In this document: positions 1-8,882 of the stretch, in pieces
Position numbering within the stretch: the stretch's first letter is position 1
How the letters are laid out: the number at the start of each line of letters is the position of its first letter
Source of the DNA: Paenarthrobacter nitroguajacolicus JCM 14115
Lineage (GTDB): Bacteria; Actinomycetota; Actinomycetes; Actinomycetales; Micrococcaceae
Reading direction: 5' to 3'
Assembly: GCA_001313365.1 (NCBI GenBank)
Contig: BBFS01000092.1
Span: 1-19,796, forward strand
DNA: 19,796 nucleotides
Translations under genes and position numbers: made by a program
The notes under the pieces: model-generated
The model's input: the letters and a program-made list of their open reading frames with translations, nothing else
What the model was told of the DNA's origin: nothing
The model's database searches: none

Positions 1-13
1 CTCGGCGCTGGGG

Positions 14-30
14 AGGGCGTCGAGCGCCCT
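14..30. terminator. Small hairpin, possible terminator
   Basis: A perfect 6-bp inverted repeat, AGGGCG and CGCCCT, around a 5-base loop. It lies just beyond the stop of the minus-strand TetR-like remnant, where a terminator would be expected. There is no T-tract on either side, so function is uncertain. Confidence 0.25.
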
Positions 31-71
31 TCAGTGTGCCACCGTCGCGACTTCACGCGGGAATCTGACTA

Positions 72-322
72 TCACTGGCAATGCCACGCGTCGCTGGCGC
101 GGTCCGCGTACGTCGACACGCTCGCCATGACGTTCGGTGGTGTGTCGAGAAGCCATTGCAGTCCGATGCCGTCCCAGTCCAAGGCGGCCAGCAATTCCGG
201 CCGGTTCTCGACCCGAAGCCCGCAAAGCCGCGTTGGACGGAAAATTGGGCGGGGAGATAGATCGCCAGCCGCGTGGGCAAAGCAGAGAAGTAGACCCGGA
301 CGCAGCCCAGTGACAGCGGCAC
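72..322 (-). pseudogene. TetR-family regulator, C-terminal remnant
   Basis: The last 50 or so residues on the minus strand (stop at 72-74) resemble the ligand-binding C-terminus of TetR-family repressors: the segment around DGIGLQWLLD followed by a tyrosine-aspartate-arginine end matches the usual pattern of that domain. Third codon positions are GC-rich in this frame from about 230 to 75; upstream the best coding frame changes near 230-240. No helix-turn-helix DNA-binding domain is visible between 322 and 460, although a complete TetR protein needs about 190 residues. I read it as a truncated gene, not only a frameshifted one. It sits upstream of and opposite to ppsR. The family call rests on a short stretch and could be wrong. 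Confidence 0.45.
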
Positions 323-440
323 GCGAGATAATGAACTGCTTGAAAAGGTTGGATGCGGCGAAGGGTGGCACGACTCAGAAGCCTGTTCCTGGACGTCTGA
401 GGCACTTCTAACCGTTCCCTATCTTTGGCCCCCCCATCGG

Positions 441-480
441 CTTGCTTGGTCATTCTTTAACTTGCTTGGTCATTCTGTAA
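441..480. repeat. Tandem 20-bp direct repeat (two units)
   Basis: Two adjacent 20-base units, CTTGCTTGGTCATTCTTTAA and the same with one T-to-G change, 19 of 20 identical. They lie between the TetR-like remnant and ppsR, about 120 bases upstream of the ppsR start. On the minus strand each unit carries an ATGACCAAGCAAG segment, so the duplication repeats a possible start codon. It may be an operator array or a simple tandem duplication. Confidence 0.8.
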
Positions 481-596
481 TATGCCCGACCCCCCCGAGG
501 CTCGCGCTGCGGCTCATCTGCGCCCGGAGGCCTGGTGCTGACTCGTCGGTGGCCTGGCGTTCGGATACCGGACCGCTCCTGGTGGAGAATGCGTTC

Positions 597-1424
597 ATGA
601 CCAATGACGATCTTCGGCCGGTTTACTTCCTTTCGGACAGCACCGGCATCACGGCGGAAACGCTCGGCAATACCTTGTTGACGCAGTTCCCGGCGAATAA
701 CTTTGACCGAATCACGGTCCCCCCCTTCATCACGACCGTCGAACAGGCCAGTGCCGTGGCCGGGACCATCGACACGCTCGCCGAGTCCGGGCTGCGTCCG
801 ATCGTCTTTTCCACCGCCGTCAGCAGCGATATCCGCAACGTTCTGGCAACGTGCAAGGGAATCATCGTCGATCTCATCGGGACTCATCTGGGACAGTTGG
901 AGCATGCCCTCGGTTCCCCCCCGGCCAGCGGCGAACCCGGCAGGGCCCACGGCCTGGGCAATGCGGAACGCTATCAGTCCAGGATGGCCGCCGTGGAGTA
1001 TGCCATGGAACACGACGACGGCCAGAGCTGCGTGCCTGGAAAAGGCGCAGGTCATCCTGGTGGCGCCGTCCCGCTGCGGAAAAACGCCCACAACCATGTA
1101 TCTGGCGCTGCAACACGGAATCTTCGCCGCGAACTTCCCGCTGGTGGACGAGGACTTTCAGCGGGAAGGGCTCCCCCCCAAGCCGCTGCGGCCTTTCGTT
1201 GGGAAGTGTTTCGGCCTCTCCTCCAACCCCCCCTGCGCCTCAGCCAGATCCGGACCGAACGGCGCCGCGGCTCACCCTACGCGTCGCTGCGGCAGTGCGG
1301 CTTCGAGTTGCGCAGTGCCGAGCAGTTGTACGTGTCCCACCGGATCCCGTACCTCAATTCCGCCACGGTGTCCGTGGAGGAGATGGCCGCCACCATCCTG
1401 CAGCGGATGAATCTAAAACACTAG
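597..1424 (+). CDS. ppsR: PEP synthase regulatory protein (kinase/pyrophosphorylase), frameshifted
   Basis: Family knowledge: this DUF299 protein inactivates PEP synthase by ADP-dependent phosphorylation of a threonine next to the catalytic histidine and reactivates it by phosphate-dependent dephosphorylation. Seen here: the N-terminal [15 protein letters not shown] motif, a P-loop-like [14 protein letters not shown] near 1060-1100, and the C-terminal [16 protein letters not shown] motif. The ATG at 597 has GGAG about 10 bases upstream and places the first motif at residue 10. Read across the breaks, about 275 residues, normal for the family. The frame changes near 1030 and at the C7 tract at 1227. 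Prolines at the tracts near 719 and 1173 look like one-codon insertions. It precedes its target gene ppsA by 151 bases. Confidence 0.93.
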   Translation: MTNDDLRPVYFLSDSTGITAETLGNTLLTQFPANNFDRITVPPFITTVEQASAVAGTIDTLAESGLRPIVFSTAVSSDIRNVLATCKGIIVDLIGTHLGQLEHALGSPPASGEPGRAHGLGNAERYQSRMAAVEYAMEHDDGQSCVPGKGAGHPGGAVPLRKNAHNHVSGAATRNLRRELPAGGRGLSAGRAPPQAAAAFRWEVFRPLLQPPLRLSQIRTERRRGSPYASLRQCGFELRSAEQLYVSHRIPYLNSATVSVEEMAATILQRMNLKH

Positions 1425-1575
1425 AAGTCTCCGAGCCTTGTTATGTAGGCCACATCAAGTGGCGAGAGCGGACGAGACCTGTCACTGTGGACAGGATTCG
1501 CGCCCAGCAACCGGCCATCGTCGGAGCGGGGGGGCGGCACATATGCATGCCATCATCTGCAAAGGAGCAGCAACT

Positions 1576-4010
1576 ATGACGACAGACATCCTGTGGTTCT
1601 CAGAACTCGGACTCAAGGACCTGGACAGGGTGGGCGGAAAGAACGCCTCCCTCGGGGAAATGGTGCAGAACCTGACCTCTGCCGGCGTCCAGGTCCCGGA
1701 TGCTTCGCCACGACAGCTGACGCCTACCGGAGCTTCCTTGCGGATTCCGGCCTGGATCAGAGGATCGCCGACCGGATGGTCGGCCTGGACACCGATGACG
1801 TGACGGCCCTCGCCGCGGCCGGCCAGGAAATCCGAACGCTCATGCGCGAGACGCCCTTCCTGCCGGACTTCGAGGCGCAGATCCGGAACTCCTACCAGCG
1901 GTTGGTGGACAAGCACGGGGGCTCCGATGACCTTTCCTGGGCCGTCCGATCCAGCGCGACGGCGGAAGACCTCCCGGATGCCTCCTTCGCCGGGCAGCAG
2001 GAAACCTTCCTGAACGTCCGAGGTATCGAGAACATCCTGCTCGCCATCAAGGATGTGTTCGCGTCCCTCTACAACGACCGGGCGATCGCCTACCGCGTGC
2101 ACCATAAGTTCGAACACGCCGAGGTGGCACTCTCTGCCGGCATCCAGCGGATGGTGCGCTCCGACGTCGGGGCTCCGGCGTTATGTTCACGATGGACACG
2201 GAGTCCGGGTTCCAGGACGCCGTGTTCGTCACGTCCTCCTACGGCCTGGGCGAGGCCGTGGTCCAGGGCGCCGTGAACCCTGATGAGTTCTACGTCTACA
2301 AGCCCGCGCTGCAGGCCGGCCGGCCCGCCATCCTCAAGCGGGGGGCTGGGCGAGAAAGCCTCCAGATGACCTACACGGACAGCCAGGAGATCGGCCGGAC
2401 CATCGACTTCGTGCCGGTTGAGGCTTCCCTGCGGAACCGTTTCAGCCTCAGCGACGACGACGTCGAGCAGCTCGCCAGGCACGCCGTTGCCATCGAGAAC
2501 CACTATGGCCGCCCCCATGGACATCGAATGGGGGGGCAAGGACGGGATCGACGGCGGCCTGTACATCTTGCAGGCGCGCCCGGAGACCGTGCAGTCCCGC
2601 AGGGCCTCCGGCAGCCTGAGCCGTTTCCGCCTCAACGGAACCGGCAGGGTGCTGGTCGAGGGCCGCGCCATCGGCCAGCGCATCGGTGCCGGCAGCGTCC
2701 GCATCCTCACCGCGATCGACCAGATGGCTGCCTTTAAAACCGGCGACGTCCTCGTCGCGACATGACCGACCCGGACTGGGAGCCGATCATGAAGCGTGCC
2801 TCCGCGATCGTCACCAACCGCGGCGGACGCACCTGCCATGCGGCCATTATTGCCCGCGAACTGGGGGGGATTCCCGCCGTCGTCGGCACCGGGGGGGACG
2901 CCACGGACGCCCTCTCCGACGGCCTCGAGGTGACTGTCTCCTGCGCCGAGGGTGAGACCGGCGTGATCTACGAAGGCTCTTGGACTTCAGCGTCGAGGAA
3001 ACCGAAGTCACTCAGCTGCCCGAGCGCCGGTCAAGGTCATGATGAATGTGGGTACGCCGGAGCAGGCGTTCACCTTCGCGCAGCTGCCCAACCACGGAGT
3101 AGGCCTGGCCCGGCTGGAATTCATCATCAACCGCCAGATCGGCATCCACCCCAAGGCACTGCTGAACCTGGACGAGCAGCCGGCGGACGTGGCCGCGGAG
3201 ATCCGGGAACGGATTGCCGCGTACGACAGCCCGCGCGACTACTACATCAAGCGCCTGGCCGAAGGGGGTGTCCACCATCGCGGCGGCCTTCGCGCCGGAA
3301 CCGGTGATTGTGCGTATGTCCGACTTCAAGTCCAACGAGTACGCCAACCTGATTGGCGGACCCGCCTACGAGCCGCACGAAGAGAACCCGATGATCGGCT
3401 TCCGCGGCGCCTCACGCTACCTGGAGCCGTCCTTCCGGGACTGCTTCGACCTCGAGTGCGAGGCCCTGTCCTTCGTCCGCAACGAGATGGGGGGCTCACC
3501 AACGTCAAGCTCATGATCCCGTTCGTGCGGACCCTGGACGAGGCGCGCGGCGTCATTGAACTACTGGCCGAGAACGGCCTCATCCGCGGCGAGAACGGCC
3601 TCGAGGTAATCATGATGTGCGAGATTCCGTCCAACGGGCTGCTCGCCGACGAGTTCCTGGACTACTTCGACGGATTCTCCATCGGCTCCAATGACATGAC
3701 CCAGCTCGCACTGGGCCTGGACCGGGATTCCGCGATTGTCTCGGGCGGCTTCGATGAACGCGACCCCCCCGCCGTAAAGAAACTCCTGAGCATGGCCATC
3801 AAGGCCTGCAAGGCGCGCGGCAAGTATGTCGGCATCTGCGGCCAGGGCCCCCCCAGCGACCACACTGACTTCGCCGAATGGCTGGTCGAGGAAGGCATCA
3901 ATTCCGTCTCCTTGAACCCCCCCGACACCGTGGTCGACACCTGGCTCCGGCTCGCCGCCGTGGCAGGGTTCGCCGAAGTCGGTGCGGCAGTCGGCGCAGA
4001 GGCGAACTGA
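1576..4010 (+). CDS. ppsA: Phosphoenolpyruvate synthase (pyruvate, water dikinase), frameshifted
   Basis: Converts pyruvate, ATP and water to PEP, AMP and phosphate in the cytosol for gluconeogenesis. The ATP-grasp N-terminus starts [20 protein letters not shown], with AAAGGAG 9 bases before the ATG. The swivelling domain has [15 protein letters not shown]: the phosphorylated histidine is at 2837-2839 and the PpsR-target threonine at 2831-2833. The PEP-binding C-domain ends with GICGQG, the catalytic cysteine at 3837-3839. Total about 810 codons, close to the usual 790-800. The frame changes near 1700, 2174, 2341, 2510, 2761, 2985, 3265 and 3490. Seven-base tracts add one glycine or proline at conserved sites (2870, 2891, 3767, 3849, 3917). 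Order and breaks are clear, but no intact reading frame exists as given. Confidence 0.93.
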
Positions 4011-4031
4011 CTCTCCGTGTCGATCCGAATG

Positions 4032-4055
4032 CCGCCCGGGGAAAGCCCTGGGCGG
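4032..4055 (+). terminator. Hairpin terminator after ppsA
   Basis: Arms CCGCCCGGGG and CCCTGGGCGG pair over 10 positions with one G-T wobble around the loop AAAG, 22 bases after the ppsA stop. The following bases are moderately T-rich (4061-4072). Position and stem strength fit a factor-independent terminator for ppsR-ppsA. Confidence 0.65.
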
Positions 4056-4281
4056 GCAACTCGGTTTAGTTCTGTGCACGGGCTGCGCGCAGGTTTATGG
4101 TGCTGAGGCAACGGATGGTCCAATCCGGGACGGTCCACGTTCTGAAGGGCTCTCGTGCAACCAAATGGCCCGGTCCAGGGTTCGGGGTTCTACACAAGGT
4201 CGGCGGGGGCGAGTTCGCTCCGCAGGGGGGGCCTTCGCCGTCGCCGGCCTTGGGATCCTGACCATCGCGCAGTCCTGCTGC

Positions 4282-4605
4282 TCAGCGCTCACGGAGCACC
4301 TCCTTCAGCGTTGTCGCGGCCGTCATCCCGGCCGGCCACCCGGCGTAGAAGGCCAGATGCGTGGCGGCTTCTACCAGCTCCTCTTCGGTTACGCCGTTAT
4401 CCAGTGCCAGGCTCAGGTGCGAGCGAAGCTGCTCCGTGCGCCCCCCCAGGGCCGTCAGCGCTGCTACCGTGACCATGCTCCGGTCACGGCGTGACAAGTC
4501 AGCCCTTGCCCAGACGTCGCCAAACAGCACCTCGTCCGTCAGCTCGGCAAGCTTTGGCGCGACATCGCCCACCAACTGCTGCGCTCGGGTCTTTTGCTCG
4601 GTCAT
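4282..4605 (-). CDS. Carboxymuconolactone decarboxylase family protein
   Basis: An intact 107-residue ORF of the CMD/AhpD-like fold. Visible signatures: VLFGDVWARADLSRRDRSMV near residues 26-45, the LGGRTEQLRSHLSLALDNG segment, and the terminal THLAFYAGWPAGM motif near 82-94. The conserved histidine and tyrosine of the last motif are present. The CxxC pair of peroxidase-type AhpD proteins is absent, so it belongs to the small non-redox branch, whose members include gamma-carboxymuconolactone decarboxylases and many uncharacterised enzymes. AGGAGG lies about 6 bases before the ATG. The GG near residue 54 comes from a C7 tract; family members usually have one glycine, so one codon may be inserted. 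It is convergent with ppsA and unlinked to an aromatic pathway here, so the substrate is unknown. Confidence 0.85.
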   Translation of the reverse strand: MTEQKTRAQQLVGDVAPKLAELTDEVLFGDVWARADLSRRDRSMVTVAALTALGGRTEQLRSHLSLALDNGVTEEELVEAATHLAFYAGWPAGMTAATTLKEVLRER

Positions 4606-4917
4606 ACGATGCCTCCTGGCAGTTCATGGGGACGTGGACCATCCCTCCTATGGACGACGCTACGACGGCGAGCACGGAAGAGGGAGGAACTGTCATTGCA
4701 CCCAAGGGGGGGCGCATGCTCACCTCGCGTCAAAATCCTAGGCAAGATCAAACCCAGTTGATGCACCGATGCCGTCGAAACTGTGTCTCCAAAATGAACG
4801 CCCCCGTCAGACAATCTCTGGAGGTGTCAGCACGGTACTTTTAGGGGGGGAATTCTTCCGATGTCCCGTACGTTGCAGGACCGGTAACACCAATCAACAG
4901 AGAAGAGATGCACCTCC
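4606..4917. other. Divergent intergenic stretch
   Basis: Separates the minus-strand CMD-family gene from the DUF4193 gene, so promoters for both should lie here. I see no convincing -35/-10 pair, RNA gene or coding frame. Two G7 tracts (4706 and 4844) share the anomaly seen throughout the window. Confidence 0.5.
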
Positions 4918-5218
4918 GTGGCAACCGATTACGATGAACTGCGCACCGACGTCAAGGAATCCCAGGAAAACTCCCTGGAGGCCCTGAAGACTGCTAAAGC
5001 CCCGGATGCCAAGTCCGTGGTCCAGGAACTCGACGAGGCTGACGTCTCGGACGGGCTGACCCCCCCGGTGGCGAGTTCATTGCCGAAGAGCTCATCGTTC
5101 AGGTCATCCCGCAGGCCGATGATGAGTTCACCTGTTATTCGTGCTTTCTGGTCCGCCACCGTTCTCAGAAGGCGCGCGAGAAGGACGGCCATGCCTACTG
5201 CGTCGAATGTGAGGCTGA
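4918..5218 (+). CDS. DUF4193 family protein (actinobacterial zinc-ribbon-like), frameshifted
   Basis: Starts with GTG and reads MATDYDELRTDVKESQENSL, the characteristic opening of the actinobacterial DUF4193 family. The C-terminal half shows DEFTCYSCFLV and then YCVECE: two CxxC pairs expected to bind zinc. The frame changes at the C7 tract at 5060-5066, where ACC CCC GGT would restore it. The expected length is about 100 residues, with the stop shortly after the second CxxC. Here the frame runs on because GAGGCTGAG lacks one base; restoring it gives a TGA at 5216-5218. Weak AGAAGAG is upstream of the start. The biochemical function is unknown. Usually a chromosomal core gene in this phylum, so it marks the host backbone. 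Confidence 0.85.
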
Positions 5219-5285
5219 GCGGTTCTGGCCGGCTGTCCCGGAGCATATCTGGGACAGCATCCGCGAAGAATTCACCCTGTCGCCT

Positions 5286-5622
5286 GTGTCCGAACTGGAG
5301 ACACACTTCCAGTTCCTTGGCGACCCAGAGGCCATGCGCCGGGCAGTTCGGGTATTCATCGGCGAGGGAACCTTCTGCCCGGGCTTCCAGCTCAAAGATG
5401 GGCTCTTCCACGAACGTGCTGCGCCTCTTTGGCCGGGCGATGGCCTTGAAGATTCCACACAACGTGTTCGCCGCCTGGATGGTCAGCCCGCTGCCTGCAG
5501 GATCCGGTTCCAGACCCGTCGACCTGCTGGACAGCATGGTGTTGCTCCAGAACTCCCTGGCTGCCTTCGGTGACAGATACCGGCCTGCGCTCGAAAAACG
5601 CCAGGCCCGTCCGCTGGCGTGA
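5286..5622 (+). CDS. Unrecognised protein, C-terminus resembling MbcA/ParS (DUF2384) antitoxin domain
   Basis: Third positions are strongly GC-rich in one frame from about 5220 to 5400 and in the next frame from about 5408 to the TGA at 5620-5622, so I infer one plus-strand gene with a break near 5405. The first part begins MSELETHFQFLGDPEAMRRA from a GTG at 5286 without a clear ribosome site; coding bias extends upstream of it, so the true start may lie nearer 5220. The second part contains IPHNVFAAWMVSPLPAG then SRPVDLL, which resembles the tryptophan-plus-RPxDLL pattern of the MbcA/ParS toxin-binding domain. No RES-domain toxin partner is seen. The resemblance is by eye and covers few residues. 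The opposite strand is also open but has poorer codon bias. Confidence 0.45.
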
Positions 5623-5658
5623 GTTTGACCAGGCTTGTCGTGGTTCCGATGACCGGCT

Positions 5659-6368
5659 TCAGCTGGTGATTCCGGCTGTTCTTGATCGCCCACCCGTGAT
5701 GCCCTGGTCCTTGCCGTAGCGCCAAAGAATGGCGTCCATGATGCGCAGTTCGGAAATGGTTGTTTGAACCGTGGAGAGTTGGTGAATGCGCCCCAACCGG
5801 CCGGCAAGATCTGGGTCTTCCATAAAGAGGTTGTGCCAATTCAGCCATTGGTCTTCAGCGGTCTCTTTGCCCACGACTTTTCCGATTACTTTGTCCCAGA
5901 TGGGGATGAGGTGCGGTCGCTTCCTTGAAAGGATCTTGCTGGCGGTGGTGGCCCCGACATCCCAGCGTGTCTTGGGAGTGCGCCGCAACTCATTCCAGAG
6001 CAGCCACGCCGGGCTGCCTTCCCCCCCAAGGGTGGCTTCTGCTTTCGCGACCGTGAGGTCGCTCATCTTCACATCAGTGGGGGGGATCTTCTCCAGGAGG
6101 TCCCGTATTTTCGCAGCCAACGGCTTTTCCTGCAGTCCGATGATGGCCTGGCTGGCACTTTGACGCTGAGCATGGACACGGCGACAGCGTCGCTGTCAGT
6201 GATCCTGTCCTTCACGCCCGGCCCGTCTCCGCGGTTCGCCCATTCATCAAAGTAGCTGCCGGTACTAAGCAGCCCCCCCGACTTTGCGGATGGTTCGAGG
6301 TAGTAGCGCCTCAGCAGCTCGGCTGCGGCCTCGACGTTCTCTTCTTTCAAGATGGCCGGTAGTTCCAT
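5659..6368 (-). CDS. DUF6308 family protein, frameshifted
   Basis: Read across one break near 6155-6165, the product is about 235 residues. The N-terminal part has YFDEWANRGDGPGVKDRITD followed by DAVAVSMLSVKVPA; the C-terminal part has WDVGATTASKILSRKRPHLI, a lysine/arginine-rich helix, and ends GGRSRTAGITS. This order matches DUF6308 proteins as I remember them, a family of unknown function common in actinobacteria. The ATG at 6368 is used; upstream is a C7 tract (6374) where a GGGG Shine-Dalgarno would sit. Extra glycine or proline codons at the tracts near 6021, 6079 and 6274 fit the general tract artefact. It begins an accessory region and is on the same strand as the DUF6994 gene 54 bases upstream, so the two may be co-transcribed. 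Confidence 0.7.
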
Positions 6369-6422
6369 GACGTCCCCCCCTATGGCTTCAATGCGTGGAG
6401 TATGACCCTGCGACGTGCGTAG

Positions 6423-7219
6423 TCAGTCTGAATGGCGAACCTCAATCTCGGGGTGGTTCTCTATGACCCACTCAGCCATCCGACGGTTCCGTGCCGCGAT
6501 GAACTCCAGCGTGGCCTCCCGGTACGCTACGTACTCGTCTTTTGTGGCCGGCATCCCGGAACGCTTGAAGTTGTCGAAGGGAAGGTAGAACCGAACCTCT
6601 TCGTAGTCGGGCGTCACGAGGTCTTGAAAGTGGAAGAAGTCCACGAACTCCTTGAATCCGTCGAAGAACGCAAAGAAGTCCGCGTACGCGTTGATCACAT
6701 TGGCCAGTGGGCTCTCCGGTTCTCCTGCGTAATGACGCCGGATGCACTCCAGGGTCAGATCCATCCGGTCGGCGATGAGCGACCTGAGCCCCCTCGCCTG
6801 GTTCATCGTGGGTCGGTCCTTCTTCCTGACGGGCCAGATCATCGCACTGCCGATGGTGTACGGCGGCTTCAGGTAGCGGGCCCGCTGCTCCTCATTCAGC
6901 GAGGCGATGGCGTTCCCCCCCAGAGACGCCGTACGTGCCCGGCCGGTGTAGGAGTGGGTGATGGCGTCACTGCCGTACCAATGCATCGCTCTGGAGGGTC
7001 GGTGAAGATGAGGTAGCCGTCCGTACGCTTCGGCGGCGCGGTCGGTTCGAACAGGACGCCGGAGTTCAGCTCCTCGGTCCACAGCAGCTCGTGGTCCGCC
7101 CGGAGATTCGGACTGCCACTGTCCGGGTCAGTTCCTGGAGGGGGGGTGTCGGTCATGTAGTCGAACGAAGTATCGAAGAAGCGCGGCTGTTGCTGCTGCG
7201 GGTATTCCGGATAGCTCAA
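6423..7219 (-). CDS. DUF6994 family protein, frameshifted
   Basis: Starts TTG at 7219 with MSYPEYPQQQQPRFFDTSFD; the FDTSFDYMTDTPP and LLWTEELNSGVLF segments are typical of the family's N-terminus. After a break near 6990 the second half reads GSDAITHSYTG, YTIGSAMIWP, ARGLRSLIADRMDLTLECIR, DFFAFFDGFKEFVDFF and ends with a basic FIAARNRRMAEWVIE helix. Total about 265 residues. The aromatic-rich DFFAFFDGF block is the strongest signature. Function is unknown; no catalytic motif is recognisable. It is probably followed by the DUF6308 gene in one transcript. The start is tentative: a C8 tract on the plus strand at 7224 replaces the normal ribosome-binding site. Confidence 0.7.
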
Positions 7220-7369
7220 GATTCCCCCCCCAAAGACCAGAGTGACGAGACGCGTTCATCGTACGGGAGACAGGATCTCACCGCACTGGTTTGCAAGGCT
7301 TTTTGGATTTGGTTGACGAGGCCAGGAGCACGGCCCCGATGTATTCGACTGCGCCCATAGGATGGTGCA

Positions 7370-7626
7370 GTGACTGATCAAACCTCCCAGCGCCGCTTCC
7401 TGACAGTCGAGCAGGCAGCCGATGAGCTCAACGTGAAATCGAGCCTCATCCGGGGGGCTGATCAGCAGTGGAGAACTGCGTGCGATTCAGGTTGGAGGCC
7501 GCGGCCTGTGGCGCATCGGCCTTCAGGATCTGGAGGACTACATCGCCGAAGCGTACCGGCGCACAGCCGCGCACATTGCCGCTGGGGGATCTTCTGGATG
7601 ACGCGGAGTCTGGGACTGTCGAGTAG
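7370..7626 (+). CDS. Helix-turn-helix excisionase-family DNA-binding protein, frameshifted
   Basis: Begins GTG ACT GAT with MTDQTSQRRFLTVEQAADEL, the standard opening of an AlpA/excisionase (HTH_17) domain. After the G6 tract at 7452, restoring one frame gives SSGELRAIQVGGRGLWRIG then LQDLEDYIAEAYRRTAAHIA, the recognition wing and closing helix. A second small shift in the G5 run near 7582 leads to a DLLDDAESGTVE end with the stop at 7624-7626; without it the protein stops at 7599. Expected length about 85 residues. Such proteins are either recombination directionality factors or small transcription regulators (BldC-like); no integrase or att site is visible nearby, so a regulator is more likely. 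Confidence 0.8.
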
Positions 7627-7705
7627 ACAGCGGGCAGTACGGACTGCTCGCCGTGGCCGCACTTCTCCTTGCGAGTGACGAGGAAGCGTCGGCTTAGAAC
7701 GCGCA

Positions 7706-8498
7706 TTAATCCTGGTCGGGCTGCTGTCCTTCAGTCGGAATCTTGTCCAGGAGATACTTGGCACCTTTGCCAGCTGTCATCCCCCGCCGTCGGCCCGGTC
7801 AAACCCACCGCGCCCACGATTGCCGCCAGGTCCGCATTCTCCATACTCACGTTCAGGATGAGGCAGGTGACATAGAGAGTCACTGCTATACGAACGAACC
7901 AGATGACCAGGTTGCGGTTCTCCTGAGAGAGGCTGACAAGCATTGGAAGATGTTCAATGGATTCAGTGAGCCCTGGGTGCGCATTGAATAGTTCGTCTGC
8001 TCGGTCATCGATGTCAAGGGCTTCGATCTCTGCCTTGAACATGTCAGCTTGATCTATCAGATCCTGCATGAAGTTCGTGTCGATCGAGGAGGCCACAGAT
8101 GCTCCTAGAGCAGCTAGTGAATCCTCGAAGACCATGTCGGACTTGAACAGGCTGCCCATATTCAGTCCTGAGCTTAGGACTGAGTCCAGCCCCGCGAACG
8201 GCTTATCCAAGGACTTCATCGAGTCCAGGCCAAGGTTTTCCATCGCACTCATGTAGTTGTCGCCAAGGAGTGCGGCACTAGCAATCGACGATATGACAGT
8301 CGAATCCACCAACTTCGTTGCGTCTAAGCCAAGCTTCTCCAGCGACAAGCCGAAGCCGGGTGTGGCCGCAGTAATGTCTGTGATCCAACTAGGAACCTCG
8401 GGGGGGACAGAAAACGAGGCCAAGGCAGAGACACTGTCTGTAGTGAACCCGCCTTGAAGCACGGAGCTGACGGTCATCAAGCGGTCTTCTGGAATCAT
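7706..8498 (-). CDS. Unrecognised protein with one C-terminal membrane helix
   Basis: An open frame from ATG at 8498 encodes about 260 residues. The first 200 are rich in serine, leucine, alanine and aspartate, with repeated short motifs of the type LGLD plus a charged residue (around residues 55, 88 and 104), suggesting helical repeats. A hydrophobic helix, VIWFVRIAVTLYVTCLILNV, lies near residues 203-222, followed by a second less hydrophobic stretch. The frame as given ends at 7731, but a one-base shift near 7775 gives a better ending, KYLLDKIPTEGQQPDQD, stopping at 7706-7708. No family recognised. It is convergent with the HTH gene and divergent from the coupled pair at 8883. A soluble domain tethered by a late helix is a shape also seen in some defence effectors, but nothing here proves that. 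Confidence 0.6.
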
Positions 8499-8882
8499 GG
8501 GCCAACTCTACTGATGCTGGCCGACAATTCTGGAGCGGTGCCAATAGGGCGCAGCTTTCACAATTGCTGCGTCTTGGTCTATGTGGAAAACCGCAGGCAT
8601 CGGCATCGGAGCCCTCTGCCCGTGAGCCTCCTGTGACCACCACCGAAATCCGAGCGGCGGCGAACCAGGGACGAGCGTCCAGTTCCGGGATCCTACGCGG
8701 ATGCACCACTAAATCTTTCCTTCACCCTCGACGGCGAGTTTGCCGGCGTGTGCTGTCGGAACTCGACAGTTAGTGAACATGTGGTGATCGCAGTGAGATG
8801 GGGCTGCTTGTGCTGATTTAGAAGCGGAACTCATGGAGATGCGCGGCGAGTTATACGATGTTCACTTGGGGGGTGATCTGAG
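8499..8882. other. Divergent intergenic region with possible operator
   Basis: Separates the membrane-helix gene (minus) from the ImmA-like/PIN operon (plus) and must hold the promoters of both. No coding frame is convincing. It contains the palindrome at 8753-8769, and TATACG at 8852-8857 could be a -10 element about 25 bases before the start at 8883, though no good -35 was found. Confidence 0.45.
8753..8769. promoter_or_regulatory. 17-bp inverted repeat, candidate operator
   Basis: CTGTCG and CGACAG form a perfect 6-bp inverted repeat around GAACT, 113 bases upstream of the coupled ImmA-like/PIN operon. Toxin-antitoxin operons are commonly repressed by their own products at such palindromes. 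Binding here is inference only; a chance palindrome of this length is possible. Confidence 0.35.

Noticed and set aside
597..4010. Programmed frameshifting or stop-codon recoding in ppsR and ppsA
   Set aside because: Breaks are numerous, of both directions, and lack slippery heptamers with downstream structure in a consistent arrangement.
4929..5807. Long 292-codon minus-strand ORF over the DUF4193 region
   Set aside because: It overlaps the recognisable DUF4193 and DUF6308 genes and has poorer codon bias than the plus frames, so it is most likely a shadow.
7313..7347. TTGACG plus TATTCG as promoter for the HTH gene
   Set aside because: The spacing is about 23 bases, too long for a normal sigma-70 promoter.
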